64,000 nucleotides of DNA from an uncultured Clostridia bacterium (GTDB lineage: Bacteria; Bacillota; Clostridia; Oscillospirales; Ruminococcaceae), in the NCBI GenBank assembly GCA_947389015.1, contig CANDVA010000013.1, positions 16,475 through 80,474 on the forward strand, read 5' to 3'. The stretch's first letter is position 1, and every line of letters starts with the position of its first letter. The notes under the pieces were generated by a model. That model saw only the letters and a program-made list of their open reading frames with translations, was not told the origin of the DNA and did not search any database. The translations under genes and the position numbers were made by a program. Shown here piece by piece: positions 41,007 to 49,742 of this stretch.

Positions 41007-42341
41007 ATGAGCGAATTTGACAAATTCAATAAATTGCGCGAAAAGCATCCCCTATTTATATACCAAAGCTTTGAATTAAGTGAGAACGAACTTGTGTTCC
41101 ATTTTCAGTTCGACGAGTTTCATTTTCGTCCGACTTGGCGTTTCAACCTCAATTTAAGCGAATACTGTTTTGATCGCGGACAGGCGGAGCGTATCGCTTT
41201 TTCGCTGGGTATGGCGGAGCTGGTGTCGTACTGGAAATGCAGTTGCTGTCCGACCGTCGAGGTGCGGTGCGGAGGACTCTCCGAAAAGCAGAAGCTCTGG
41301 TGGAAAAAGCTGTATTTCAACGGCTTGGGCGAGTTTTTCTACCGAAACGGAATTACAACGGACTTTGACGGATTTATGACGATAAAGGCTCCCGAGCCGC
41401 CCGAGCCGCCGCAATGTAAACCCGAATTGAACGGAGCACTCGTTCCCGTGGGCGGCGGCAAGGACAGCGTGGTAACGCTGGAAATGCTCAAACAGGCCGG
41501 CGAGAACATCACGCCTTACATCATCAACCCGCGCGGCGCTACGCTCGGCTGCGTAAAGGCGGCGGGTCTGCCTGAGGACATGATCGCTGCGCCGACTAGG
41601 ACTATCGACAAAACTCTTCTAGAGCTGAACTCGCGCGGCTATCTGAATGGTCACACGCCGTTTTCGGCGGTCGTGGCGTTCTCGGCGCTGCTGCACGCGT
41701 GCGTTCTCGGGAAAAGGTACGTTGTTCTGTCCAACGAGAGCAGCGCCAACGAGACCTACGTTGAGGGCGTTCATATAAATCACCAATACAGCAAGTCAAC
41801 CGAATTCGAGCGCGATTTCCGCGAATACTGCGCTATGTCGTTCGGCAACTGCCCCGAGTATTTCAGCCTGCTGCGCCCGCTGTCCGAATGGCAGATAGCG
41901 CGTGAGTTCGTGAAATATCCGCAGTATTTCGGAGTTTTTCAGAGCTGCAACCTCGGCTCGAAAACAAACGTGTGGTGCGGAAAATGCGCAAAGTGCCTGT
42001 ACGTGTACGTGCTGCTGGCGGCGTTTCTGGACGACGGCGAGCTGACGAAGATTTTCGGCTGCAATATGCTGGAAAAGGCGGAGCTGTCGGATATGCTGGA
42101 CGGGCTTATGCTGGACGGCGAGGATAAGCCTTTCGAGTGCGTGGGTACAAAGAACGAGGTTCGTCTTTCGCTGAAAATGGCTCTGGACAGGCGAAAACAG
42201 GAGCCGCCAGTGCTGCTGAAACGTTTCGCGGAGCGTTTCCCCGATTACTCGCCCGTCACGCTGACGAATTACTTTGACACGGACAATTTTGTTCCGAAAC
42301 ATTTTTTACCGTATCTGGAGAGAATTACCAATGAAATTTGA
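41007..42341 (+). CDS. murL: UDP-MurNAc-L-Ala-L-Glu epimerase MurL
   Basis: A 444-residue protein matching MurL, described in Xanthomonas, where it inverts the L-glutamate of UDP-MurNAc-L-Ala-L-Glu to D-glutamate in an ATP-dependent way. Features seen are the PP-loop-like VPVGGGKDSVVTLEML (146-161), NPRGATLGC, a glycine-rich centre, and two Cys groups (CSCCPTVEVRC, about 78-88; WCGKCAKC, about 323-330). The next gene is a MurD-like ligase that overlaps it by 11 bp, the pairing found in that pathway. The assignment rests on layout and gene pair; the enzyme in Clostridia has to my knowledge been inferred rather than shown. It starts with GGAGAG upstream of ATG. Confidence 0.82.
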   Translation: MSEFDKFNKLREKHPLFIYQSFELSENELVFHFQFDEFHFRPTWRFNLNLSEYCFDRGQAERIAFSLGMAELVSYWKCSCCPTVEVRCGGLSEKQKLWWKKLYFNGLGEFFYRNGITTDFDGFMTIKAPEPPEPPQCKPELNGALVPVGGGKDSVVTLEMLKQAGENITPYIINPRGATLGCVKAAGLPEDMIAAPTRTIDKTLLELNSRGYLNGHTPFSAVVAFSALLHACVLGKRYVVLSNESSANETYVEGVHINHQYSKSTEFERDFREYCAMSFGNCPEYFSLLRPLSEWQIAREFVKYPQYFGVFQSCNLGSKTNVWCGKCAKCLYVYVLLAAFLDDGELTKIFGCNMLEKAELSDMLDGLMLDGEDKPFECVGTKNEVRLSLKMALDRRKQEPPVLLKRFAERFPDYSPVTLTNYFDTDNFVPKHFLPYLERITNEI

Positions 42342-43656
42342 CGTTTTAAAACCGATATTTGAGGGCAAGCGCCCCGTAATACTTGGCTTTGGCCGCGAGG
42401 GGAAGGTATGGCTGGACATTCTGCGCAAGCTGCGGTGCTGTCCCGAGATAGCTATCGCCGATATGAATCCTATTGACGTGTACGACCTGCGTATGCCTAA
42501 CCTCACCGCGATCTGCGGCGCACACTATCTTGAAGAGTGCTCCGAGTATGACATTATACTGCAATCGCCGGGCGTTGCGGTCAAGAACAGGCTTGACAAA
42601 ACCGCAAAGTCCAAGATACTGTCGCAGACCGAGCTGTTACTGAAAATGAAGCCCTGCCGCGTTATCGGCGTAACGGGCACAAAGGGCAAGTCAACGGTCT
42701 CCTCGCTTATCCACCATTTTCTGGAGGCAAACGGCATGCCCACAATGCTGATTGGCAATATCGGGGTTCCGCCCCTGAAACGCTTTGACGAGCTTGACGG
42801 CGGTATGACGGCGGTATGCGAGATGAGCTGTCATCAGCTTGAATTTGTGCGGCACTCGCCCGATATAGCGGTCATGCTGAATATGTTCCCCGAGCACCTC
42901 GATCACTATGTCGATTTTGACGCGTACGCCGAAGCAAAGCGCAATATAGCGCGGTTTCAGCAGGAGAACGACATCACGATTGCAAACGTCGATATTCTGC
43001 CCGTGGAATGCGCGGGAAATGTCTATTCCTCGGCATTCGGCAAGCAGGCGGACGTGTGGACGGACGGCGGCGCTATCCACCTTTTCGGCGAGGAGATACC
43101 TGCGGAAAGGATACGCACCCGTCTGTGCGGACGGCATAACGTCTACAATATCGCAATGGCGCTCGCGGCGGCGGTCAAGGCGGGCGCGGACTTGCGGAAA
43201 TGCCTTGACGCGCTTCCCGAATTCAACGGGCTGGAGCACCGTCTGGAATATGTCGCGGAGATAAACGGCGTGCAGTACATCAACGACAGCATCTGCACCG
43301 TCCCCGAGGCCGCTATCGCGGCGGTGAACGCGTTTGACGGAGCGGACTGCATTATCCTCGGCGGCATGGACAGGGGCATTTCATATGACGTGCTCGGCGA
43401 GTTCCTGAATAAGGGCGTTGTTGAAACGGTTATTCTCATGCCCGACAGCGGAAAGCGCATAGGCAGGTTGATAACCAATCCCGCGGTCAATCTGCTGTTC
43501 GCGGAGGACATGGAGGCGGCTGTGCGCATGGCAAGCGAGTTCGCGCAGAAACGTGTGCTGCTCTCTCCCGCCTCGGCAAGCTACGGCTTTTACCGCAACT
43601 TTGAGGAGCGCGGACGGCACTTCAAGCAGCTGGTTCACGCATTGGAGAACAAATAA
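42331..43656 (+). CDS. murD2: MurD2-type UDP-MurNAc-L-Ala--L-glutamate ligase
   Basis: A 441-residue Mur ligase. The ATP motif GTKGKST (116-122), the central HLDHY and NVYNIAMALAAA, and the C-terminal LSPASASYGFYRNFEERG place it in the MurD branch. It departs from canonical MurD in several conserved blocks: INDSICTVPEA instead of the usual NDSKATNP, and GGMDRGISY in place of GGxDKGxDF. MurD2 proteins that add L-Glu rather than D-Glu differ there. The start overlaps murL by 11 bp. A strong terminator follows. If the canonical murD and racE/murI are also present elsewhere, it would be a second route. Confidence 0.82.
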   Translation: MKFDVLKPIFEGKRPVILGFGREGKVWLDILRKLRCCPEIAIADMNPIDVYDLRMPNLTAICGAHYLEECSEYDIILQSPGVAVKNRLDKTAKSKILSQTELLLKMKPCRVIGVTGTKGKSTVSSLIHHFLEANGMPTMLIGNIGVPPLKRFDELDGGMTAVCEMSCHQLEFVRHSPDIAVMLNMFPEHLDHYVDFDAYAEAKRNIARFQQENDITIANVDILPVECAGNVYSSAFGKQADVWTDGGAIHLFGEEIPAERIRTRLCGRHNVYNIAMALAAAVKAGADLRKCLDALPEFNGLEHRLEYVAEINGVQYINDSICTVPEAAIAAVNAFDGADCIILGGMDRGISYDVLGEFLNKGVVETVILMPDSGKRIGRLITNPAVNLLFAEDMEAAVRMASEFAQKRVLLSPASASYGFYRNFEERGRHFKQLVHALENK

Positions 43657-43661
43657 AAATC

Positions 43662-43694
43662 GCGGGCTGCTCCGAAAAGGAACAGCCCGCTTTT
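43662..43694 (+). terminator. Terminator of the tmcAL/murL/murD2 unit
   Basis: Stem GCGGGCTG/CAGCCCGC (43662-43669 and 43683-43690), extended by further inner pairs and followed by TTTT, 5 bp after the murD2 stop. Confidence 0.88.
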
Positions 43695-43877
43695 GGGTAT
43701 ATCAAACAGCCGCTGCAAGCCCTTGCTTTCCTGCCCGCTCGGCTATTCACGGACGATCGCGTAGCTGCTGTCGCCACCTCACGGTACGGCTGTGGATCTT
43801 ACCCTTGTTTATTCTATGCGGTTCAGCGGATTTCGTGAAAGAACTGCTCACGCGGCAGCAACGCAACAAACGGTTGC
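43695..43877. other. Intergenic stretch without a gene
   Basis: Neither strand has an open frame with a ribosome site. The GC content is gene-like and short frames such as GGDSSYAIVRE (minus strand, about 43740-43775) look like decayed coding sequence, but I cannot assign them. The promoter of the next gene starts at 43878. Confidence 0.4.
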
Positions 43878-43906
43878 TTGACGAAAACTTTCGTATCTGA
43901 TATAAT
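43878..43906 (+). promoter_or_regulatory. Sigma-A promoter of the regulator-methyltransferase
   Basis: TTGACG (43878-43883), 17 bp and a perfect TATAAT (43901-43906), 17 bp before the ATG; the mRNA leader would be very short, containing just GAGGTG. Confidence 0.75.
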
Positions 43907-43923
43907 ATTTATGAGGTGATAAA

Positions 43924-44920
43924 ATGATAGGCGAAATAATAAGGGAAATTCGTCAGAATGTCAATATGACACAGGACGAAATGGCACAGGCGCTTTACGT
44001 CACGAGACAGGCTGTCTCGCGTTGGGAGAGCGACGAAACGACGCCGAACATAGAAACGTTGAAGCAGATTTCCAAAATGTTCGGAGTTTCCCTTAACCGA
44101 CTGCTCGCAACAGCTCAAAGCACGGACGCACCGACAGCGGAAATAAACGCCGACAGATTTATCGGATTTGCGGACGTATATGAAAGCAGCCGTCCGACGG
44201 TTCCCGCTCACGCAATCGAAATAATAACCGATTACCTCGGGAAAACTCCCGATACCGTTGTGGATATGGGCTGCGGAACGGGTCTGTCGACAAGGGCATG
44301 GTCGGGTAAGTGCGGAAAGGTCGTAGGTATTGAGCCAAGCGATGATATGCTGAATATCGCCAAAGCAAAATCAGGCAGCAGCGCGTCATTTGTAAAGGCC
44401 CGATAACACGGGATTGCCCGATGACAGCGCGGACGTCGTATTCTGCTCGCAGTCGTTTCATTGGATGAATCCTCAAGACACGCTTTCGGAGGTCAACCGT
44501 ATATTGAAAAAGGGCGGAATATTCGCCGCCGTAGACTGCGACTGGCCTCCCGTATGCAATGCGAACGCCGAGATCGCTTATATGAATTTATTCAACAAAG
44601 TAAGGTTGATTGAGGAGGAGAATAATGATATCCGAGAAACATTTCACCGATGGGATAAAAACAATCATCTGAAAAATCTGATCGAAAGCGGATACTTTAA
44701 ATATTGCAGAGAAATAGTTTTTGATAATTGCGAAGAATGCAGTATCGAACGTTTTCTGGCTCTGGCACAAAGTCAAGGCGGATTACAAACGATATTAAAA
44801 CATTCTCCCGAGCTTATAGAAAACGATTATCTTAATTTTCAGAAAGCCGTATACAAGAGCTTTGACACGGGGAGAAATAAAGTGAGCTTTTGTTATAGAA
44901 TGAGGATCGGAATAAAATAA
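43924..44920 (+). pseudogene. XRE regulator fused to a SAM methyltransferase, frameshifted
   Basis: Part one (43924-44406, 160 residues) holds an XRE-type helix-turn-helix (about 1-65; MTQDEMAQALYVTRQAVSRW) and the start of a class I methyltransferase with the SAM motif VVDMGCGTGLSTRA (about 115-128) and VGIEPSDDML. It stops at TAA (44404-44406). The rest of the enzyme continues in the +1 frame from about 44402: DNTGLPDDSADVVFCSQSFHW and a further 150 residues to 44920. One extra C in GGCCC near 44398-44401 accounts for the shift. The intact protein would have about 332 residues and might methylate a small molecule while controlling its own gene. True frameshift or assembly error. Confidence 0.85.
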
Positions 44921-44925
44921 ATTAC

Positions 44926-44956
44926 GGCGTACATTTTTGTAATGTACGCCATTTTT
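44926..44956. terminator. Bidirectional terminator
   Basis: Perfect 10-bp stem GGCGTACATT/AATGTACGCC (44926-44935 and 44941-44950) with a 5-base loop, followed by ATTTTTA on the plus strand and by A/T-rich sequence on the other, between two converging genes. Confidence 0.8.
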
Positions 44957-44966
44957 AACAGTAAAT

Positions 44967-45731
44967 TTACAAACCCAAACCAAAAACGGTAAACCTCACC
45001 GCATCGACCAATCCATGAGATACCATTGCGGATGTCAAATCTCTTTTTCTCTGTAAAATCGTGAACGGAAGTCCGAAAAGAACGCAAAGTATCACGGTGC
45101 TTACTATATCGTATCCGTGAGCCGCCGTATGCGGAAAGCACATCATAAACCACATTGTAAACGTTTGAAATTTTGCGGGCTTTTCTTCGCCTATAACGTA
45201 CAACGAAAAAGCCATAAATATTGCTCTGCACACTATTTCTTCATAAATTGCGGGGCTTAAACACACTATCAGACGTGAAACACTTATCCCGAAGTCTGCC
45301 GTATTGTCGTTTCTCATAAGAAAATAATTGATAACGGAAAGCACGACTGCAACAGCGACCGCAATAATTATGCTTATAAGCGGCGAAAGCTTTTTATCCG
45401 TTGAAATAAGCTTTATCCCGCCGAATTTTTCCATTACGGAGAAAACAGCAAGAGAACACAGAAAGGTCGGGATACCTCTCGTTAACCCGTTAAACAATGT
45501 GCTTAATTCCGCGCGTATACCCAGATAAGCTATTGAAACCAGAACTGCCAAAACAGCGGATATTATGATACTTTTTTTAGAAGGCAATTTTGTTTTTATC
45601 AAAAGGAAGATAGAAAGTCCCGACGCCCATACTGATAAGAGCATCCACAACTCCATTTCCATTGTTACGCAGCAAAACCCGAATGCCAGAAACATTATCC
45701 ATAGCGGAATAAATTTTGCATTTCTTTTCAT
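44967..45731 (-). CDS. CPBP family intramembrane glutamic endopeptidase
   Basis: A 254-residue membrane protein with seven to eight helices and the CPBP (CAAX protease and bacteriocin-processing) motifs: EEIVCRAIF (about 165-173, E-E-x3-R), FPHTAAH (about 199-205) and SHGLVDAVRF (H-x3-D, about 237-246). Members cleave within or near the membrane, and some protect against bacteriocins. The substrate here is unknown. It follows the amino-acid transporter genes on the same strand after a 25-bp gap, so it may be co-transcribed with them. Confidence 0.9.
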   Translation of the reverse strand: MKRNAKFIPLWIMFLAFGFCCVTMEMELWMLLSVWASGLSIFLLIKTKLPSKKSIIISAVLAVLVSIAYLGIRAELSTLFNGLTRGIPTFLCSLAVFSVMEKFGGIKLISTDKKLSPLISIIIAVAVAVVLSVINYFLMRNDNTADFGISVSRLIVCLSPAIYEEIVCRAIFMAFSLYVIGEEKPAKFQTFTMWFMMCFPHTAAHGYDIVSTVILCVLFGLPFTILQRKRDLTSAMVSHGLVDAVRFTVFGLGL

Positions 45732-45756
45732 CTATGACCATCCTCCGAAACAATTT

Positions 45757-46545
45757 TTACGGATTTTCCAGCGACTTCTCCAGAAAGCTCCTTGTCTTTT
45801 CGCTCTTGGGCGCGCCGAAAACCTCGTCGGGCGTACCGTATTCCTCGATAACTCCGTCCGCCATGAAGATGACCTTATCGGCTACTCCGCGCGCGAAGTT
45901 CATCTCGTGCGTTACCACTATCATAGTGCGGTCGGATGTTTTCAGCTCGCGGATAACGCGCAGGACTTCTCCCGTAAGCTCGGGATCGAGCGCCGAGGTA
46001 GGCTCGTCAAAGCAGAGAATATCGGGATCCAGCGCCAGCGCACGTGCAATAGCGACGCGCTGCTGCTGTCCGCCCGAAAGCTCACATGGGTAATTGTTCA
46101 CCTTATCGGACAATCCCACCGTATCGAGCAGGCGGCGCGAATTATCGTCGATCTGCTTTATTATCTCCTTTTTCTCCGCCTTTGAGAGCTTCTTGCCCTT
46201 TAGCTGCCTCAGTTCGGGAGCAAGCGACACGTTCTTTAAAACGTTATATTGCGGGAACAGATTGAACTGCTGAAACACCAACCCGAAATGCAAACGCTTT
46301 TCGCGCTTCTCCGCATCGGAGTACGGCGGCTCGTCCGAGCTGAACAGCACGTTTCCGTTAACGGAAACCGTACCCGTGTCGGGGGTCTCGAGAAAGTTCA
46401 TACAGCGCAGCAGAGTGGTCTTGCCGCTTCCCGAGCTGCCGATTATCGCAAGCACCTCGCCTTTCTCCATAGAGAAGTCGATACCTTTTAATACCTCCGT
46501 TTTGCCGAAGGATTTGTATATATTTTTTACTTCTAAGAACGACAT
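45757..46545 (-). CDS. Amino-acid ABC transporter ATPase (polar amino acid type)
   Basis: A 262-residue ATPase of the GlnQ/TcyC group. Walker A GSSGSGKTTLL (about 36-46), signature LSGGQQQRVAIARAL, Walker B ILCFDEPTSALDPEL and H-loop VVTHEMNFAR are complete. It energises the uptake system encoded by the two genes upstream (permease and binding protein). It is 12 bp after the permease gene. The specificity (glutamine, cystine, other polar amino acids) cannot be settled from the ATPase. Confidence 0.95.
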   Translation of the reverse strand: MSFLEVKNIYKSFGKTEVLKGIDFSMEKGEVLAIIGSSGSGKTTLLRCMNFLETPDTGTVSVNGNVLFSSDEPPYSDAEKREKRLHFGLVFQQFNLFPQYNVLKNVSLAPELRQLKGKKLSKAEKKEIIKQIDDNSRRLLDTVGLSDKVNNYPCELSGGQQQRVAIARALALDPDILCFDEPTSALDPELTGEVLRVIRELKTSDRTMIVVTHEMNFARGVADKVIFMADGVIEEYGTPDEVFGAPKSEKTRSFLEKSLENP

Positions 46546-46557
46546 TTTTATCCTCCG

Positions 46558-47205
46558 TCAACCGCTGTAATAGTTCATCTTCTTCTCGGCGAGGTTAAGC
46601 AAAAACGTCAGCAGCGCCGAGAATAACAAATAGAACGCTCCGACATAGAACAGCGGCCAGAGTATCGACTTTACGGCGATAATGTTCTCCGCTGCCTTTA
46701 CAAGCTCCGTCACGGCAATTACACGTGCCAGCGACGTATCCTTAACAAGCGTGATGATCTCGTTGCCCATTGGCGGCACTATGCGTTTTATTACCTGAAA
46801 CAGCACGATCTTGAAGAATATCTGCGTTTTTGTCATTCCGAGAACCTGTCCAGCCTCGTACTGCCCCTTGGAAATACTCTCGATACCGCCGCGGTATATC
46901 TCCGAGAAGTAGCAGGAATAGTTGATGATAAACGCGACCAGCACTGCGGTAAGACGCGGCAGCATGATATCCCAGTTCATCAGTCCGGGACCGTAGAATA
47001 TCAATATTATCTGCAGCATAAGCGGAGTTCCGCGAATGATCCACACAAATACCTTTGTTATCCACTTTATAGGCGGAATTTTCGACATAGAGCCGAATGT
47101 GATGATAAGTCCAAGCGGCAGCGACGCGACGAGAGTTATGCCAAAAATTATCAGCGTAATTCCAAAACCGTCCGCAAGTTGGCGTGTTACGTCCCAAAAA
47201 CTCAT
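46558..47205 (-). CDS. Amino-acid ABC transporter permease
   Basis: A 215-residue membrane protein of the His/Glu/Gln/Arg/opine permease family, about five helices. The N-terminal IIFGITLVASLPLGLII and the EAA loop region YEAGQVLGMTKTQIFFKIVL (about 136-155), which contacts the ATPase, are typical. Its gene is separated from that of the binding protein by 77 bp with a hairpin, and from the ATPase by 12 bp. Confidence 0.95.
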   Translation of the reverse strand: MSFWDVTRQLADGFGITLIIFGITLVASLPLGLIITFGSMSKIPPIKWITKVFVWIIRGTPLMLQIILIFYGPGLMNWDIMLPRLTAVLVAFIINYSCYFSEIYRGGIESISKGQYEAGQVLGMTKTQIFFKIVLFQVIKRIVPPMGNEIITLVKDTSLARVIAVTELVKAAENIIAVKSILWPLFYVGAFYLLFSALLTFLLNLAEKKMNYYSG

Positions 47206-47231
47206 ACGATTATTCCTCTTCTTTAATTACA

Positions 47232-47263
47232 AAACACGGCGCGAGTTTTCCCGTGCCGTGTTT
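47232..47263 (-). terminator. Intercistronic hairpin between binding protein and permease
   Basis: Arms AAACACGGC (47232-47240) and GCCGTGTTT (47255-47263) form a 9-bp stem; on the minus strand TTTTG follows. Such partial terminators usually let more binding protein be made than membrane components. Confidence 0.6.
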
Positions 47264-47282
47264 ATTTCTCACAGAAACTTGA

Positions 47283-48146
47283 TCAAGCACCGAGCAGAAG
47301 CGCGTCGTCAAGATTGTACTTCTTCGCGATCTCAAGCAGCTTGCCCTCGGCAGCCAACTCGTCGATCGCCGCGTCGATTTTAGCAATAGTTTCGGTATCG
47401 CCAAGACGCGCGCCGATAGCGTACTCCTCATCGGTGTTCTGAATGTTCTCGAGAACCTTCAGATCCGCGTAATCGGTACCCTCTGCGGTAGCCGCCTTTG
47501 CCATTGTGAAGTCGATGATACAAGCGTCCGCAGTGCCGCTCTTTACCTCAAGCAGCGCGTCCTTCTGCGCCTCGTTGGGCACCTGCTTGCAGTTCTTGAG
47601 CGCCTCGTCCGCCTTAATAACATTCTCGCCCGCGGAGCCGCTCTCAAAAGCTATGGTGATATTCGCCATCTCGGCTGTGGTGGGATATTTGTCGGCATTC
47701 TCCGCCTTTACAACCGTTGCCTGCTTGTTCTTCATATAAGATTTGGAGAACAGCATATTCTCTTTTCTCTCGTCTGTAACGGTAAGTCCGTTCCATACAA
47801 GGTCGATAGTTTTGGCGTTCAGCTCGAACTCCTTCTTCGACCACTCGATCTCCTGAAACTTGGGAGTAACGCCGAGCTTTTCGCATACAGCCTTGGTAAA
47901 CTCGGTCTCAAAGCCGATAAGTTCGCCGTCGTCACCATAGTAGTTCATGGGAACGTTCTGTGTAATTCCGATGATGATCTCACCTTTGCCGCTTATGTAG
48001 TTCCAATCGGAGCTTGCGCCGCCATTGTCGGAGGATGAGTTGTCAACCGAACCGTTGACATCCGAGCCGCTTTCGCCGCCGTTACAGCCGCAAAGACCGA
48101 AGCACATTACCGCGCCCATAAGCACGGAAAGTATTTTTTTCTTCAT
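47283..48146 (-). CDS. Amino-acid-binding lipoprotein of an ABC importer
   Basis: A 287-residue extracellular binding protein. The signal peptide ends in LCGC with C21 lipidated, then a Gly/Ser/Asn-rich tether to about residue 45. The rest is a family-3 solute-binding fold: IIIGITQNVPMNYYGDDGEL, GFETEFTKAVCEKLG, DLVWNGLTVTDERKENM and a C-terminal hinge. The Asp/Arg pair expected for amino-acid ligands is consistent. Which amino acid is bound is not clear. It has its own strong promoter (48225-48253). Confidence 0.95.
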   Translation of the reverse strand: MKKKILSVLMGAVMCFGLCGCNGGESGSDVNGSVDNSSSDNGGASSDWNYISGKGEIIIGITQNVPMNYYGDDGELIGFETEFTKAVCEKLGVTPKFQEIEWSKKEFELNAKTIDLVWNGLTVTDERKENMLFSKSYMKNKQATVVKAENADKYPTTAEMANITIAFESGSAGENVIKADEALKNCKQVPNEAQKDALLEVKSGTADACIIDFTMAKAATAEGTDYADLKVLENIQNTDEEYAIGARLGDTETIAKIDAAIDELAAEGKLLEIAKKYNLDDALLLGA

Positions 48147-48224
48147 AATAATTATCGTCCTTTCGTGTTCTATTATCTATTTATCACGGTAAAGCGGGCA
48201 AGCCGCTCTCCGCTCACAAATGTT

Positions 48225-48253
48225 ATTTTATCACATTGTCCTTATTTTGTCAA
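48225..48253 (-). promoter_or_regulatory. Sigma-A promoter of the amino-acid transporter
   Basis: TTGACA (48248-48253), 17 bp and TAAAAT (48225-48230) on the minus strand, about 80 bp before the binding-protein gene. The leader can form a small GC-rich hairpin at 48194-48210. Confidence 0.8.
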
Positions 48254-48325
48254 GGGATTGCGCATAATTCACCTTTTTCAACAAATTTTGACGCTATTAT
48301 ACAGATTTTTAGTAACAATTTGCGG

Positions 48326-49093
48326 TCAGATACCGAACGGCAGCGCCATTATCGCAGCCCACTCGCGTATCCAGTAATTAAGCATATTTCGCACGGGAGT
48401 TCTCGATGAGTGATGTCCGACCGTTTTCAGACCGTTTTCGCGAGCGTAAATACCGGCGCGGAACTGATGGAAATCGTTTGTTACGACAACAATGCCGTCC
48501 GTTATCCCGCGCTCGGCGAGAAGCTCCACCGAAAAGCGGAAGTTTTCGCGTGTGCTGACGGACTTGTCCTCCTTAATAATGCGGCTTTCGGCAATTCCCC
48601 TGTCAACAAGAAAACGGCGCATTGCCTCCGCCTCGGAGATATCCTCGCCTCTGCCCTGCCCGCCGCTTACTACGACGACCGCGTCGGGGTGAGCGCTAAG
48701 CACCTCCTCCGCCGCGATAAGCCTGTACGCGAGCATTGAGCTCGGCTGTTCCCCCTTGACCTGACAGCCCAACACTATCACCGCGTGAGGATCGTCAAGC
48801 GGTTTTTCCGCGCACACTGCCATATTTACCGAAAACACAACGCACATAACGGCGCAGATCGCGATAAAACCGCCGATAACGATAAGAAATATCTTTCCGA
48901 TGATTTTGCTCCAAATGCGCTTTATCAGCCCGCAAAGAGGTGTCCAAAACAATGCTGCGAGAAATATAGCGCCGAAAAGCGCCGAGCCGATATAAGTACC
49001 CGCCGTGACGAAGTTAAGGTTCACCCAGACAAGCATTACAAGCGCTGCCGCGGCTATAAGTATTCTCGGTATGTTGGATAATATTTTGCTCAT
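48326..49093 (-). CDS. YdcF/SanA family protein (DUF218)
   Basis: A 255-residue membrane protein with two to three N-terminal helices (about 10-95) and an outside-facing DUF218 domain (about 100-255). The domain has the family blocks AVIVLGCQVKGEQPS, VVVSGGQGRGEDISEAEAM, VDRGI-x3-RIIKED and STRENFRFSVELL. Homologues (SanA, ElyC, YdcF) affect envelope integrity, but the biochemical function is not settled. Single gene or loosely linked to the zinc-ribbon gene. Confidence 0.9.
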   Translation of the reverse strand: MSKILSNIPRILIAAAALVMLVWVNLNFVTAGTYIGSALFGAIFLAALFWTPLCGLIKRIWSKIIGKIFLIVIGGFIAICAVMCVVFSVNMAVCAEKPLDDPHAVIVLGCQVKGEQPSSMLAYRLIAAEEVLSAHPDAVVVVSGGQGRGEDISEAEAMRRFLVDRGIAESRIIKEDKSVSTRENFRFSVELLAERGITDGIVVVTNDFHQFRAGIYARENGLKTVGHHSSRTPVRNMLNYWIREWAAIMALPFGI

Positions 49094-49105
49094 ATGTTCA
49101 CCTAC

Positions 49106-49142
49106 AAAAACGACTGCCGAACAGCAAAAGCGCCCGGCAGTC
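49106..49142 (-). terminator. Terminator after the zinc-ribbon gene
   Basis: Arms GACTGCCG (49112-49119) and CGGCAGTC (49135-49142), followed on the minus strand by TTTTT (49106-49110). Confidence 0.75.
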
Positions 49143-49149
49143 CGGTTTT

Positions 49150-49656
49150 TTATCCGAATATGCTTTGACGAATACAGCCGAAAACTCTGTCAAACTCATC
49201 CATGCCGACGCAGGAGAACGCACATACGATAATCCCTATGTAGAACAGGATCACAACACCGAGCACTATCGCCTGAATGATAAGCATTCCGCGCGCGTAA
49301 TTCTTTTTCGGCTGAGGAGTATCGCTGCTGAACGCCCATACGAACAGCAGAATAATTCCGATCAAGCCGAGACTCGACAGAAATACCGTAAGCGCCCATT
49401 GTCCCACGGTCATATTTTCGGTACGCTCCGTCATTCCGCCGTTGTTGTAGCTCTGCGGATACGCGGGCATCTGTGCCGCGTTCGGGCTTGTGTAAGTATT
49501 TCCCGCGGGAGGCACGGGCGCGGACTGCATAGGCTCTGTTGACGGAGCCGCAGGCTTGCTGAGATCCACCGCGCTGTCCAGCGGCGCGCCGCAGGACGGA
49601 CAGAACTTGCCCTCGCCCTGTATGAGCGTTCCGCATTTGTCACAAAATCTTTCCAT
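49150..49656 (-). CDS. Zinc-ribbon membrane protein
   Basis: A 168-residue protein with an N-terminal zinc ribbon (C5-x2-C8 and C19-x2-C22: FCDKCG and FCPSCG), a Pro/Ala/Ser-rich linker of about 50 residues, and two hydrophobic helices (about 87-110 and 124-153) near the C-terminus. The overall shape resembles many small Firmicute proteins with a zinc ribbon joined to membrane segments, whose function is unknown. It stands behind its own promoter (49707-49735). Confidence 0.85.
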   Translation of the reverse strand: MERFCDKCGTLIQGEGKFCPSCGAPLDSAVDLSKPAAPSTEPMQSAPVPPAGNTYTSPNAAQMPAYPQSYNNGGMTERTENMTVGQWALTVFLSSLGLIGIILLFVWAFSSDTPQPKKNYARGMLIIQAIVLGVVILFYIGIIVCAFSCVGMDEFDRVFGCIRQSIFG

Positions 49657-49706
49657 AATTTACCTCACTAAACTATTATCTCGGGGACGAATTACCCTCT
49701 TTCTCT

Positions 49707-49735
49707 ATAATAACATATTCTGTGAATTTTGTCAA
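49707..49735 (-). promoter_or_regulatory. Sigma-A promoter of the zinc-ribbon gene
   Basis: TTGACA (49730-49735), 17 bp and TATTAT (49707-49712) on the minus strand, about 50 bp before the start codon. Confidence 0.7.
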
Positions 49736-49742
49736 TATATTT

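Noticed and set aside
43695..43877. Possible relic gene in the murD2 downstream gap
   Set aside because: Short frames look gene-like but have no recognisable domain and no start; recorded only as an unassigned stretch.
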